Shown here one piece after another: positions 54,935 through 63,882 of a stretch of DNA of 64,000 nt. The stretch's first letter is position 1; every line of letters starts with the position of its first letter. The position numbers and the translations under genes are program-made. Origin of the DNA: Actinokineospora alba (GTDB lineage: Bacteria > Actinomycetota > Actinomycetes > Mycobacteriales > Pseudonocardiaceae); contig NZ_SNXU01000001.1 of assembly GCF_004362515.1 (NCBI RefSeq), positions 4,526,001 through 4,590,000 of the forward strand, read 5' to 3'. The notes beneath the pieces are model-generated. The model made no database searches. It was given only the letters and a program-made list of their open reading frames with translations, and had not been told where the DNA came from.

Positions 54935-56007
54935 GCGAGGCGAGCACAGGCGCGACCCATGCGCCGTCGCGAACGCTGCGGGCGCTGGCCCGGGGTGCGC
55001 GGGCGTACTCCAGGGTGTTCGCCGCGAGTGCCGCGGCGCCGTACCTCTCCAGGTCGAAACCCGTGCGCCGCAACGGATTCGACCTGGACCTGGTCGTCTC
55101 CTCGATCGCCGCCGAGGCCGAGGACGTCGTCAGCTTTACGCTGCGCCGCCCGGATGGCGGCGCCCTCCCGGCCTGGATTCCCGGCGCCCATCTCGACGTC
55201 TTCCTGCCCTCGGGGATTCAGCGGCAGTACTCCCTGTGCGGCGACCCCGCGGACCGCGGCTGCTATCGCATCGCGGTGCGCCGCATCGACGGTGGCGGCG
55301 GCGGGTCGGTGGCGATGCACAGCGAGGTCGGCGAGGGCGACGTCCTCACCGTCCGCGGTCCCCGCAACGCCTTCACCTTCATCGACGTGGAGTCCTACCT
55401 GTTCATCGCGGGCGGAATCGGGATCACGCCGATCCTGCCGATGGTGCGCGAGGCCGCCCGCCGAGGCGCGGACTGGACCCTGGTCTACGTCGGCCGCTCC
55501 CTGGCCACGATGCCCTTCGTCGCCGAGCTTGAGGCGATCGGCGGGGGACGGCTGGAGTTGCGCCCGGACGACGAGTGCGGCGTGCCCGACGCGGCCGACC
55601 TGGTTCGGCCCGCCAAGCCGGGCGCGGCGGTCTACGTCTGCGGTCCGCCGCCGCTCATCGAGGCCGCACGCGCCGTCCAGCCGTCGCTCAACCCGACCGG
55701 ATCGCTGCACAGCGAACGATTCTCGGCCCCGCCGGTCGTCGGCGGCAGACCGTTCGACGTGCACCTCGCGCGCTCCGGCGTGACCCTCGCCGTCGGCGCG
55801 GACGAATCCGCGCTGGCCGCCATCCGCCGGGCGGTGCCCGCGGTCCGCTACTCCTGTCAGCAGGGTTTCTGCGGCAGTTGCAAGCACCGGGTGCTCGACG
55901 GGGGAGTGGAGCACCGCGACACCAAGCTGCGGCCCGCCGAGCGGGAGACCGACATGCTCATCTGCGTCTCCCGGGCCGCGGGCGACCGCCTCACCCTCGA
56001 CCTGTGA
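54931..56007 (+). CDS. Phthalate dioxygenase reductase-type oxidoreductase (FMN, NAD(P), 2Fe-2S)
   Basis: The 358-residue protein has a flavin domain with RQYSLCGDP, an NAD(P) domain with FIAGGIGITPILPMV and VYVCGPPPLI, and a C-terminal plant-type ferredoxin domain with Cys309, Cys314, Cys317 and Cys345 (YSCQQGFCGSCK and DMLICVSRA). It transfers electrons from NAD(P)H to an oxygenase. Its likely partner is the neighbouring diiron-type metal-dependent protein rather than the monooxygenase, which has its own NADPH site. It overlaps the hydrolase stop by 4 bp. Confidence 0.9.
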   Translation: MSEASTGATHAPSRTLRALARGARAYSRVFAASAAAPYLSRSKPVRRNGFDLDLVVSSIAAEAEDVVSFTLRRPDGGALPAWIPGAHLDVFLPSGIQRQYSLCGDPADRGCYRIAVRRIDGGGGGSVAMHSEVGEGDVLTVRGPRNAFTFIDVESYLFIAGGIGITPILPMVREAARRGADWTLVYVGRSLATMPFVAELEAIGGGRLELRPDDECGVPDAADLVRPAKPGAAVYVCGPPPLIEAARAVQPSLNPTGSLHSERFSAPPVVGGRPFDVHLARSGVTLAVGADESALAAIRRAVPAVRYSCQQGFCGSCKHRVLDGGVEHRDTKLRPAERETDMLICVSRAAGDRLTLDL

Positions 56008-56021
56008 GCCGGAGGACTTCC

Positions 56022-57509
56022 ATGACCCAGCATGTCCGCGTGGCCATTGTCGGCGCCGGATTCGGCGGCCTGGGTGCGGCCATCCGCCTCAAACAGGAGG
56101 GTATCGACGACTTCGTCGTGCTCGAACGCGCGCAGGAGGTCGGCGGCACCTGGCAGATCAACAACTACCCGGGTGCGCAGTGCGACGTGCCGTCGCTGAT
56201 CTACTCCTACTCCTTCGCGCCCAACCCGGACTGGAGTCGGCTCTACCCGCTGCAGGCGGAGCTCAAGGAGTACCTGCACCGCTGTGCCACCGACTTCGCT
56301 GTGCTGCCCCACGTTCGGTTCTCGACCGAGGTCACCGATGCCTCCTGGGACGACGACGCCTGCCGGTGGCGGATCTCGACCAGCACCGGGGACCTGACCG
56401 CCCAGGTGCTGATCGGCGCCATCGGACCCTTCAGCGCGCCATCGATCCCGGACCTGCCGGGGCTCGAACGGTTCCGCGGCAAGGTGTTCCACTCGCAGGC
56501 ATGGGACCACGACCACGACCTCACCGGCGAACGAGTCGGTGTGATCGGCACCGGCGCGTCGGCCGTGCAGTTCATTCCGCGAGTGCAGCCGCTGGCAGGG
56601 CGGTTGAGTGTCTTCCAGCGCACGCCCATCTGGGTGCTGCCGCACCCCGACCGCCCGGTGGGTGCGTTGACCCGTCGCCTCTACCGGCACCTGCCGCGCG
56701 CCCAGGCCGCCGCCCGCAAAGCCTGGGCGCTCACCTTCGAGGCGCTCGTTCCGGGCTTCATCCACGAGCCGCGACTGCAGAAACCCCTGGAGTGGCTGGC
56801 CAGGGCGCTGCTCACCCGGCAGGTCAAGGACCCGGACCTGCGAGCCAGGCTCACGCCGTCCTACGCCGTCGGATGCAAGCGGCCCACGTTCTCCAACGCG
56901 TACTACCCGGCGCTCACCGCGCCGAACACTACGGTGGTCACCGACGGGATCGTCGAGGTGACCGAGCAGGGCATCGTCACCGCGGACGGCACCGAGCACC
57001 AGCTCGACACGATCATCTTTGGCACCGGGTTCCGGATGACCGACCACCCTGGCTTCGACCTGATCCACGGCCGCGACGGCACCAGCGTCGCCGACCAGTG
57101 GCGGGCAGGCGAGATGGCCGCTTACCTGGGCACCACCATCCACAACTTCCCGAACCTGTTCCTGCTCCTGGGCCCCAACTCCGGCGTCTACACCTCGGCG
57201 GTGATCACCATCGAAGACCAGGTGCGGTACATCGTCGACGCTCTGCGGGAGATGCGACGGTGCGACCTGGCCGGGATCGAGGTCACGGCCGAGGCGGAGC
57301 AGTCCTTTGTGGAGTGGGCGGACCGGGGTCTGAGGCGCTCGGTCTTCCTCACCGGTGGCTGCCACAGCTACTACCTGAGTCGGAGCGGGCGCAACTTCAC
57401 CCACTACCCGGGTTTCTCGGCAGGCTTTCGGGCCCGCACCGCCAAGATCGACCTCGACGACTACACCGTACGCCGAGCGGAACCCTCCATTGAGGAGGTT
57501 CGGGCATGA
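56022..57509 (+). CDS. Flavin-containing monooxygenase, Baeyer-Villiger type
   Basis: The 495-residue protein has two nucleotide sites, GAGFGG (residues 11-16, FAD) and VGVIGTGASAVQF (NADPH), separated by the Baeyer-Villiger fingerprint FRGKVFHSQAWDHD. It also has QEVGGTWQINNYPGAQCDVPS. Such enzymes insert oxygen into ketones or oxidise heteroatoms; the closest known relative by description is mycobacterial MymA (not verified here). GGAGGA precedes ATG 56022. It is in the same run as the reductase and SDR. Confidence 0.88.
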   Translation: MTQHVRVAIVGAGFGGLGAAIRLKQEGIDDFVVLERAQEVGGTWQINNYPGAQCDVPSLIYSYSFAPNPDWSRLYPLQAELKEYLHRCATDFAVLPHVRFSTEVTDASWDDDACRWRISTSTGDLTAQVLIGAIGPFSAPSIPDLPGLERFRGKVFHSQAWDHDHDLTGERVGVIGTGASAVQFIPRVQPLAGRLSVFQRTPIWVLPHPDRPVGALTRRLYRHLPRAQAAARKAWALTFEALVPGFIHEPRLQKPLEWLARALLTRQVKDPDLRARLTPSYAVGCKRPTFSNAYYPALTAPNTTVVTDGIVEVTEQGIVTADGTEHQLDTIIFGTGFRMTDHPGFDLIHGRDGTSVADQWRAGEMAAYLGTTIHNFPNLFLLLGPNSGVYTSAVITIEDQVRYIVDALREMRRCDLAGIEVTAEAEQSFVEWADRGLRRSVFLTGGCHSYYLSRSGRNFTHYPGFSAGFRARTAKIDLDDYTVRRAEPSIEEVRA

Positions 57510-58357
57510 GGCGGCCGACTTACGACGTGCGCGACAAGGTCGTGCTGATCACCGGCGCCGGGCAGGGCATCGGTCTGGCCCTGGCCAAGCGGCTGCACGC
57601 CCAGGGTGCGCGGGTGGCGCTCGTCGATGTCAACGAGGCGGCCCTCGCGCGGGCGTCCCTGGGTGAGGATCGGGTCTTCATCGCCACCGCGGATGTGACC
57701 GACCGGGCCGCGATGGCCGACGCGGTGAGCAGGGTGATCGACCATCACGGTCGCCTCGACGTGGTCGTCGCCAACGCGGGCGTGACCCCGTCGCCCGCGA
57801 CGATCAGGACCATGGACCTCGCCGACTACGACCGGGTCGTCGCGATCAACCAGACCGGTGTCCTCAACACGGTGCGGCCCGCGCTGGAGGCGGTCATCGC
57901 CTCGGGCGGGCACGTCGTCGTCGTGGCCTCGTGCGCCGCGTTCTCGCCGGGCGTGGGCGGTGTCGCCTACATGTCCACCAAGGCGGCGGCCGAGCAGATC
58001 GGCCGCGCGCTGAAGCTGGAGTTGGCTCCCCACGGCGCCACCGCCGGTGTGGCGTACTTCGGTTTCGTGGACACGCCGCTGGCGACCGCGACCCTGGACG
58101 ACGACCCGATCGGCCGCAGGCTCGACGAACTGCTCGGCTGGCCGCTGAACCATCGGATCACCGCCGACGCCGCGGCCGCCTCGATCGCCGAGGGTATCGC
58201 CGACCGGGCGGGCACGACGATCGCCCCGGCCCGGTGGCTGCCCTATTCGCTGTTTCGTGGCGTCATCAACGCCGCCGTGGACCGGGTCCTGGCCAAGGAC
58301 CGACGCGTGCACCAGCTGATCCGCGACCTTGAGGCACGTCAGAAGTCCGCGCGGTGA
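57506..58357 (+). CDS. Short-chain dehydrogenase/reductase
   Basis: The 283-residue SDR has the cofactor motif TGAGQGIG (16-23) and catalytic Tyr155-x3-Lys159 in VAYMSTKAA, with NAG at 90-92. It oxidises an alcohol or reduces a ketone with NAD(P). Its ATG overlaps the monooxygenase stop and its stop overlaps the esterase start. In mymA-type gene sets the equivalent gene is sadH-like (analogy only). Confidence 0.9.
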   Translation: MRRPTYDVRDKVVLITGAGQGIGLALAKRLHAQGARVALVDVNEAALARASLGEDRVFIATADVTDRAAMADAVSRVIDHHGRLDVVVANAGVTPSPATIRTMDLADYDRVVAINQTGVLNTVRPALEAVIASGGHVVVVASCAAFSPGVGGVAYMSTKAAAEQIGRALKLELAPHGATAGVAYFGFVDTPLATATLDDDPIGRRLDELLGWPLNHRITADAAAASIAEGIADRAGTTIAPARWLPYSLFRGVINAAVDRVLAKDRRVHQLIRDLEARQKSAR

Positions 58358-59361
58358 CGCGCCACCAAAGGCCGAGCCTGACCAGCGGGCTCGTGGCGGT
58401 GTGTGGCAGGCGCATCGTCCGACCGCGGATCGACACCGTCCGGCTCGAAGGCACCCAACTGCGCTATCTGCGCGCGGCCATCACCATCGCCGGGGTACTC
58501 GCCGGGTGGCCCGGCACCGCAAAGATCCAGCCACTGCGGACAGCGCGGTTCGCAGGCGAGTGGGTGCGGGCCCGCAACGCGCGGCCGATCGCCGCCGGAG
58601 TGGTCCTCTACCTCCACGGCGGCGGCTACGTCGCCTCGTCGCCACGCGCCTACCGGTGTGTCACCGGGCCGCTCTCCCGGCTGACCGCACTGCCGGTGCT
58701 CGCGGTCGCCTACCGCCGCGCGCCCGAACACCCGTATCCGGCGGCACTCGACGACGCCCTCGCGGCCTACGAATGGTTGCTGGGCCAAGGACATCGGCCG
58801 GAGCGCATCGCGGTCGCGGGCGATTCCGCCGGTGGCCACCTGGCGGTCGGGCTGCTGACGACCTTGGCCCAGCGGCGAAGCGCGCTGCCCGCCGCGGTGA
58901 CGCTGTTCTCCCCGCTGCTCGACCCCACGCTCACCGACGCGATCCGCCGCGACGCGGTCCGACCCGACCCGGTGATGACCCCGACCTTCGCCGCCCGGTG
59001 CTCCGCGGCGTTTCACCCCGGTGGGGACTTCGCCGACCCGCGGCTATCGCCGTTGACCGCGACTCTCGCCGTGCTGCGCCGATTCCCGCCGATCCTGACC
59101 CAGGTCGGCGGCACCGAGTGTTTCGCCGGGGACTCCGAGCGCCTGCACGAGCGACTGGACCGGGCAGGCGTCGCCAACCGGCTGTTCGTGGTGCGCGGCC
59201 AGGTGCACTCCTACGTCACGCTCCAGCGGCTGGTGCCCGAGGCGCGCCTGGCACTGCTTCGAGCGGCGATCTTCGTCCGCTCCCACTTGGGCGACGCAAA
59301 CGCCCGAACCTGCTGTCATCCGGCCGGGGAGTGCGCTCCGGTGACGATCGGCACGAGGTAG
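58354..59361 (+). CDS. Alpha/beta hydrolase, hormone-sensitive lipase family esterase
   Basis: The 335-residue esterase has the HSL oxyanion motif HGGG (88-91) and nucleophile motif GDSAGG (156-161, Ser158). The catalytic His lies in QVHSYVTLQRL near the end. It cleaves short esters and so could open the lactone or ester product of the Baeyer-Villiger monooxygenase. GTG overlaps the SDR stop. The 3' end overlaps the convergent TetR gene by 46 bp. Confidence 0.9.
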   Translation: MTRHQRPSLTSGLVAVCGRRIVRPRIDTVRLEGTQLRYLRAAITIAGVLAGWPGTAKIQPLRTARFAGEWVRARNARPIAAGVVLYLHGGGYVASSPRAYRCVTGPLSRLTALPVLAVAYRRAPEHPYPAALDDALAAYEWLLGQGHRPERIAVAGDSAGGHLAVGLLTTLAQRRSALPAAVTLFSPLLDPTLTDAIRRDAVRPDPVMTPTFAARCSAAFHPGGDFADPRLSPLTATLAVLRRFPPILTQVGGTECFAGDSERLHERLDRAGVANRLFVVRGQVHSYVTLQRLVPEARLALLRAAIFVRSHLGDANARTCCHPAGECAPVTIGTR

Positions 59362-59918
59362 GTGCGGGCGAACTGCACCAAGTCGGCCTCGTTGTCGAGG
59401 GGGATGTGGCCTCGCGGGGTGACGATGAACGAGTGCGCGAGCCGCACCATGACTTCGGCCCGGGCGGGATAGTCGTCCGCGGGGGGCAGCAGCTTCTCCC
59501 GGACGGCCTGTTCGAGCATCTCCACGGTCCCCGCGACGGCGATCTGGATGAGCGCGGTCCCCTCGGTGGTCATTTTGGGCAGCGACGTCTCCGGTTCCAG
59601 TCGCCGCAGGCGGTTGATCAGGGTGTGGGTCCACAGGCGGTGCACCACGGTGGCGAAGGCGACCGCGATGCGATCGGCGGCGGTGGCCGACTTGCTCGCC
59701 GTGTCGAACACGGCCGCGAAGATCCGTCGCGCCTCCCGGGCGTTCACCGCTTCGACGACGTCGCTCTTGGAGCCGAGCCGCCGGTAGACGGTGACCCGGT
59801 CGACACCCGCGCGGCGGGCGATGTCCTCCAGCGTCGTACGCCGGATGCCCACGTCCTCGAACAGCGCGAGGGCGGCGTCGAGGATGCGTTCCGTGGAGTC
59901 AGTGGCACTGGTCGTCAC
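59316..59918 (-). CDS. TetR/AcrR family regulator
   Basis: The 200-residue protein begins with a TetR DNA-binding domain (TERILDAALALFEDVGIRRTTLEDIARRAGVDRVTVYRRLGSK, cited as residues about 8-50). GTG 59918 is the likely start. It is between two catabolic transcription units and divergent from the acyl-CoA ligase gene. The intergenic region contains several TGCAAC half-sites, so it is the best candidate for local repressor. Confidence 0.88.
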   Translation of the reverse strand: MTTSATDSTERILDAALALFEDVGIRRTTLEDIARRAGVDRVTVYRRLGSKSDVVEAVNAREARRIFAAVFDTASKSATAADRIAVAFATVVHRLWTHTLINRLRRLEPETSLPKMTTEGTALIQIAVAGTVEMLEQAVREKLLPPADDYPARAEVMVRLAHSFIVTPRGHIPLDNEADLVQFARTYLVPIVTGAHSPAG

Positions 59919-59958
59919 CCGCACCACTCTACGGACCGGGCGCAACAATCCGCCAATT

Positions 59959-60001
59959 ATGTTGCAATTCTGGATGCAACATTGCAACACATAAAGTTGC
60001 A
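59959..60001. promoter_or_regulatory. TGCAAC palindrome cluster before acyl-CoA ligase gene
   Basis: ATGTTGCA-N8-TGCAACAT is a perfect inverted repeat (59959-59982). TGCAAC-N7-GTTGCA (59983-60001 region) follows immediately. The cluster lies 40-90 bp upstream of the TetR and ligase starts and shares half-sites with the 54-kb promoter. Confidence 0.65.
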
Positions 60002-60047
60002 TCGTACTGTTCCGGATGTGGCAGTGCCGACTTCCGAGGAGCCTTCG

Positions 60048-61859
60048 ATGACCGACCGGCCGAGCACCCTGTGTGAAGCTTTTCAGCGCACGGCTGCCGT
60101 CGCCCCCGACGCTGTCGCCCTGCGCACCCCCGGCGATGTCGAGACGCTGACCTGGCGCGAGTACGCCGAACAGGTGCGCCAGGTCGCCGCGGGCCTGGCC
60201 GCACTGGGAATCGGGCGAGGTGACGCCGTCGCGCTGATGATGTCCAACCGGGTCGAGTTCTACCCCCTGGAAGTCGGGGCGCAGCACGTCGGCGCGACGT
60301 CGTTCTCGGTCTACAACACCCTTGCCGCGGACCAGTTGAAGTACGTCTTCGGCAACGCGGGCAACCGGTTGGTGTTCTGCGAGGCCCAGTACGTCGAGCG
60401 GATCCGTTCCAGTGGCGCGGAAATCGACCACATCGTTGTTGTTGACGGAGCCGCCGAAGGCGCGATGACTGTCGCGGAACTGGTCGCGCGCGGCGCGGCC
60501 GACTACGACTTCGACGCGGGCTGGCAGGCCGTGCGGCCCGACGACATCGCCACCCTGATCTACACCTCGGGCACCACCGGCAACCCCAAGGGCGTGGAGT
60601 CCACCCACGCGAACCTGATGTACGAGGCGTACGCGTTCGCGGAGGTCCTCGACGTCGAGTTCGGCGACCGGATCACCTCCTTCATGCCGACCGCGCACAT
60701 CGCCGACCGGTTCACCGCCCTGTACCTGCAGGAGGTGTTCGGCACCCAGGTCACCACCGTCGCCGACCCGCGCCAGATCGCCGCCGCGCTGCCCGACACG
60801 CGCCCGACGTTCTGGGGCGCGGTCCCGCGTGTGTGGGAGAAGCTGAAGCTGGCCATCGAGTTCGGTGTGGCCGCCGAGCAGGACGAAACCCGCAAGCAGG
60901 GCTTGCTGTGGGCGCTCTCGGTCGCGGCCAAGAAGGGCGCGGCCGACCTCGCGGGCGAGCAGCTGTCCGACGAGGTCGCCGCCGAGTGGGCCAAGGCCGA
61001 CCAGCTGGTGCTTTCGCTGCTGCGCAAGAAGATCGGCCTGGACGAGGTGCGCTGGGCGATGTCCGGCGCCGCGCCGATCCCGCCGGAGACCCTCGGCTTC
61101 TTCGCCGGTCTCGGCATCCCGATCGCCGAGATCTGGGGCATGTCGGAGCTGACCTGTGTGGCCAGCGCCGCGCACCCACGCGACGCCAAGCTCGGCGCGG
61201 TCGGCAGGCTGCTGCCCGGCATGGAGGGCAAGATCGCCGAAGACGGCGAGTTCCTCATCCGCGGACCGCTGCTGATGAAGGGCTACCGCAAGGAGCCGGA
61301 GAAGACCGCCGAGGCGATCGACGCCGAGGGCTGGCTGCACACCGGCGACATCATCACGATGGACGACGCGGGCTTCCTGCGGGTGGTCGACCGCAAGAAG
61401 GAACTGATCATCAGCTCGTCGGGCAAGAACCTGTCGCCCGCGAACATCGAGAACACGATCAAGGCGGCGGCGCCGCTGGTGGGCGCGCTCACCGCGATCG
61501 GCGACAACCGGCCCTACATCACCGCGCTGATCGTGCTCGACCTCGACGGCGCCGCCGCCTACGCCGCGCAGCGCGGGCTCACCGACGCCACCGCCGAGGC
61601 CCTGGCCGTCGACGCCGACGTCATCGCCCGGATCAGCGCCGGTGTCGCGGCGGGCAACGAGAAGCTGTCGCGGGTCGAGCAGATCAAGCGATTCATGATC
61701 CTGCCGACGTTCTGGGAGCCGGGCGGCGACGAGCTGACCCTGACCATGAAGCTGCGCCGCAAGCCGATCTCCGCCAAGTACGGCCCGCAGATCGATGCCC
61801 TCTACGCCGACGAGCCAGGTGACGGCGTACACGAGGCCGTGGCCGCGGAGAGTCGGTAG
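60048..61859 (+). CDS. Long-chain acyl-CoA synthetase (AMP-forming, FadD type)
   Basis: The 603-residue enzyme has the AMP-binding motifs IYTSGTTGNPKGVESTHANL (P-loop), GMSELT and GYRKEPEKTAEAIDAEGWLHTGD, followed by the catalytic lysine region TLTMKLRRKPI. It activates a fatty or aromatic carboxylate to its CoA thioester through an acyl-adenylate. GAGGAG precedes ATG 60048. The following SRPBCC, aldehyde dehydrogenase and acyl-CoA dehydrogenase genes are on the same strand and coupled. Confidence 0.92.
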   Translation: MTDRPSTLCEAFQRTAAVAPDAVALRTPGDVETLTWREYAEQVRQVAAGLAALGIGRGDAVALMMSNRVEFYPLEVGAQHVGATSFSVYNTLAADQLKYVFGNAGNRLVFCEAQYVERIRSSGAEIDHIVVVDGAAEGAMTVAELVARGAADYDFDAGWQAVRPDDIATLIYTSGTTGNPKGVESTHANLMYEAYAFAEVLDVEFGDRITSFMPTAHIADRFTALYLQEVFGTQVTTVADPRQIAAALPDTRPTFWGAVPRVWEKLKLAIEFGVAAEQDETRKQGLLWALSVAAKKGAADLAGEQLSDEVAAEWAKADQLVLSLLRKKIGLDEVRWAMSGAAPIPPETLGFFAGLGIPIAEIWGMSELTCVASAAHPRDAKLGAVGRLLPGMEGKIAEDGEFLIRGPLLMKGYRKEPEKTAEAIDAEGWLHTGDIITMDDAGFLRVVDRKKELIISSSGKNLSPANIENTIKAAAPLVGALTAIGDNRPYITALIVLDLDGAAAYAAQRGLTDATAEALAVDADVIARISAGVAAGNEKLSRVEQIKRFMILPTFWEPGGDELTLTMKLRRKPISAKYGPQIDALYADEPGDGVHEAVAAESR

Positions 61860-61864
61860 CGGCG

Positions 61865-62380
61865 ATGACCCGTTGGTACCCGCTGAAAGCTGCCGCCGGT
61901 GACGCCGTGGGGACCGCGGCGACTCGACACCTGCACGTCGTCGAGCTCGCCGCGCCGCCCGCCGCGGTCTGGTCGGCACTGACCGCGCCCGACACGCTCG
62001 TGTCGTGGTCGCCGCTGATCACCGGCGTCGAATGGCGCACCCCCCGCCCATTCGGCGTCGGCACCACCCGTGTGGTGACACTCGGGCCGGGTCTCGTCTC
62101 GTTGCGGGAACGGTTCTACCGCTGGGAAGAAGGCAAGCGGATGACGTTCTCCGTCGAGGCCGCGACCCGGCCCCTGTTCACCACGTTCGGCGAGGATCTG
62201 CGTCTTGACGAGACCCTCGCCGGAACCCGGCTCACGTGGACCTTCGCCTACTCCGGTGTCCCGGCGTTGCACCAGGCCTTGAAGCTGGGCGCTCCGCTGA
62301 CCGGACGTCTTTTGGGCGGCATCGCGCAGGGCATCCGCAAAGTGGTCGAACCGAGTATGCGGAAGGGTGTTGCCCGATGA
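61865..62380 (+). CDS. SRPBCC family protein
   Basis: The 171-residue protein has the SRPBCC/START pattern (ATRHLHVVELAAPPAAVWSALTAPDTLVSWSPLITGVEW, cited as residues about 18-55, and the long C-terminal helix). It probably binds a hydrophobic substrate or product of the surrounding enzymes. It starts 5 bp after the ligase stop and overlaps the aldehyde dehydrogenase ATG by 4 bp. Confidence 0.8.
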   Translation: MTRWYPLKAAAGDAVGTAATRHLHVVELAAPPAAVWSALTAPDTLVSWSPLITGVEWRTPRPFGVGTTRVVTLGPGLVSLRERFYRWEEGKRMTFSVEAATRPLFTTFGEDLRLDETLAGTRLTWTFAYSGVPALHQALKLGAPLTGRLLGGIAQGIRKVVEPSMRKGVAR

Positions 62381-63882
62381 CCAAAGCCCAGGTCCGCCTC
62401 CCCAAGGTCGCGACGCCGCCGATGTTCGAGGTGTGCGACCCGGCGACCGGCGAAGTCATCGCGAGCTACCCCGAGCACGGTGTCGCCGACGTCACGGCCG
62501 CTGTGGCCGCGGCGAGGGCGGCGGCGCCCGCGTGGGTCGCGCTGGGTTTCGCCGACCGCGGCAGGCTGCTCGACCGCTGGCGGGGCGAGATCGCCCGTGG
62601 CGCCGACACCCTCGCCCGACTGATGAACGCCGAGGTCGGCAAGCCGGTGTCGGACGCCAGGCTTGAGATCGTGATGGCGCTGCAGCACTTGGCATGGGCC
62701 AGCAAGAACGCGGGAGCCGTCCTCGGCCGCAGGCGGATGCCGAGTGACCTGATGACCATCAACCAGGCGGCGACGCTGGAGTACCCGCCGCTGGGCGTGG
62801 TCGGGGTCATCGGTCCGTGGAACTACCCGGTGTTCACGCCGCTCGGCTCGCTGTCGTTCGCGCTCGCCGCGGGCAACGCGGTCGTGTTCAAGCCCAGCGA
62901 GTTCTCCCCGGGGGTGGGGGAGTGGCTGGTCCGGGCGTTCGAGCGCGCCGTGCCGGAACACCCGGTGCTGCGCCTGGTCACCGGGTCGGGCGCGACCGGG
63001 GCGGCGCTGTGCGAGTCCGGTGTGGACAAGATCGGCTTCACCGGCTCGACCGCGACCGGCAAGAAAGTCATGGCGGCCTGCGCGCGATCCCTGACACCCG
63101 TGCTGATGGAGTGCGGCGGCAAGGACGCGCTCGTCGTCGATGTCGACGCCGACCTCGACGCCGCGGCGGACGCGGCGGTGTGGGGCGCGCTGTCGAACGC
63201 GGGCCAGACTTGCCTTGGCGTGGAACGGGTCTACGTGCACGAGTTGGTCTACGACCAGTTTCTCGACCGGGTCCTGGCGGCGGCCAAGGACGTGCGCGCG
63301 GGCTCGGATGCGGGCGCGAAGATCGGCCCGATCACCATGCCCAGCCAGGTCGCGGTCATCCGCGCGCACATCGAGGACGCCCTTGAGCGCGGTGGCCGCG
63401 CGGTGCTCGGCGGTCTCGACACCTTCGACAGCCAGTTCGTCCAGCCGACGATCCTGGTCGACGTGCCGGAGGACGCGCTCGCTGTCACCGAGGAGACCTT
63501 TGGGCCGACGATGACCATCGCCAAGGTCGACGACATGGACCAGGCCGTCGAGTTGGTCAACGCCAGCCGCTACCACCTCGGCGTCACGATCTTCGCGCGC
63601 AGGCGCGGCAGTGAGATCGCCGGCCGGATCCGTGCAGGCGGCGTCGCGGTCAACGCGTTCGTCGCGTACGCCACGATCCCGACCCTGCCGCTGGGCGGTG
63701 TCGGCGAGTCCGGCTTCGGCCGGGTGCACGGTCCGGACGGGCTGCGCGAGTTCACCTACCCGAAAGCCGTGACCAGGCAGCGGTTCCCGTCCCCGCTCGC
63801 GCTGACCACGTTCGCCCGCACCGAGTTCACCGATCGCATCGTCAGGGTGCTGACAACCCTGTTGCACGGGAGAATCCGGTGA
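62377..63882 (+). CDS. NAD(P)-dependent aldehyde dehydrogenase
   Basis: The 501-residue protein has the ALDH catalytic motifs: GVVGVIGPWNYPVF, GFTGSTATGKKV, the general-base Glu in LMECGGKDALVV and the nucleophilic Cys in NAGQTCLGVERVY. PLGGVGESGFGRVHG near the end fits the fatty aldehyde dehydrogenase group. It oxidises an aldehyde to the acid that the ligase activates. The C-terminus is extended (VLTTLLHGRIR) and may be membrane-associated. Confidence 0.92.
   Translation: MTKAQVRLPKVATPPMFEVCDPATGEVIASYPEHGVADVTAAVAAARAAAPAWVALGFADRGRLLDRWRGEIARGADTLARLMNAEVGKPVSDARLEIVMALQHLAWASKNAGAVLGRRRMPSDLMTINQAATLEYPPLGVVGVIGPWNYPVFTPLGSLSFALAAGNAVVFKPSEFSPGVGEWLVRAFERAVPEHPVLRLVTGSGATGAALCESGVDKIGFTGSTATGKKVMAACARSLTPVLMECGGKDALVVDVDADLDAAADAAVWGALSNAGQTCLGVERVYVHELVYDQFLDRVLAAAKDVRAGSDAGAKIGPITMPSQVAVIRAHIEDALERGGRAVLGGLDTFDSQFVQPTILVDVPEDALAVTEETFGPTMTIAKVDDMDQAVELVNASRYHLGVTIFARRRGSEIAGRIRAGGVAVNAFVAYATIPTLPLGGVGESGFGRVHGPDGLREFTYPKAVTRQRFPSPLALTTFARTEFTDRIVRVLTTLLHGRIR

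Noticed and set aside
59919..61979. Long minus-strand frame upstream of the TetR gene
   Set aside because: Antisense to the acyl-CoA ligase gene and crossing the promoter; the TetR fold begins at about 59918.
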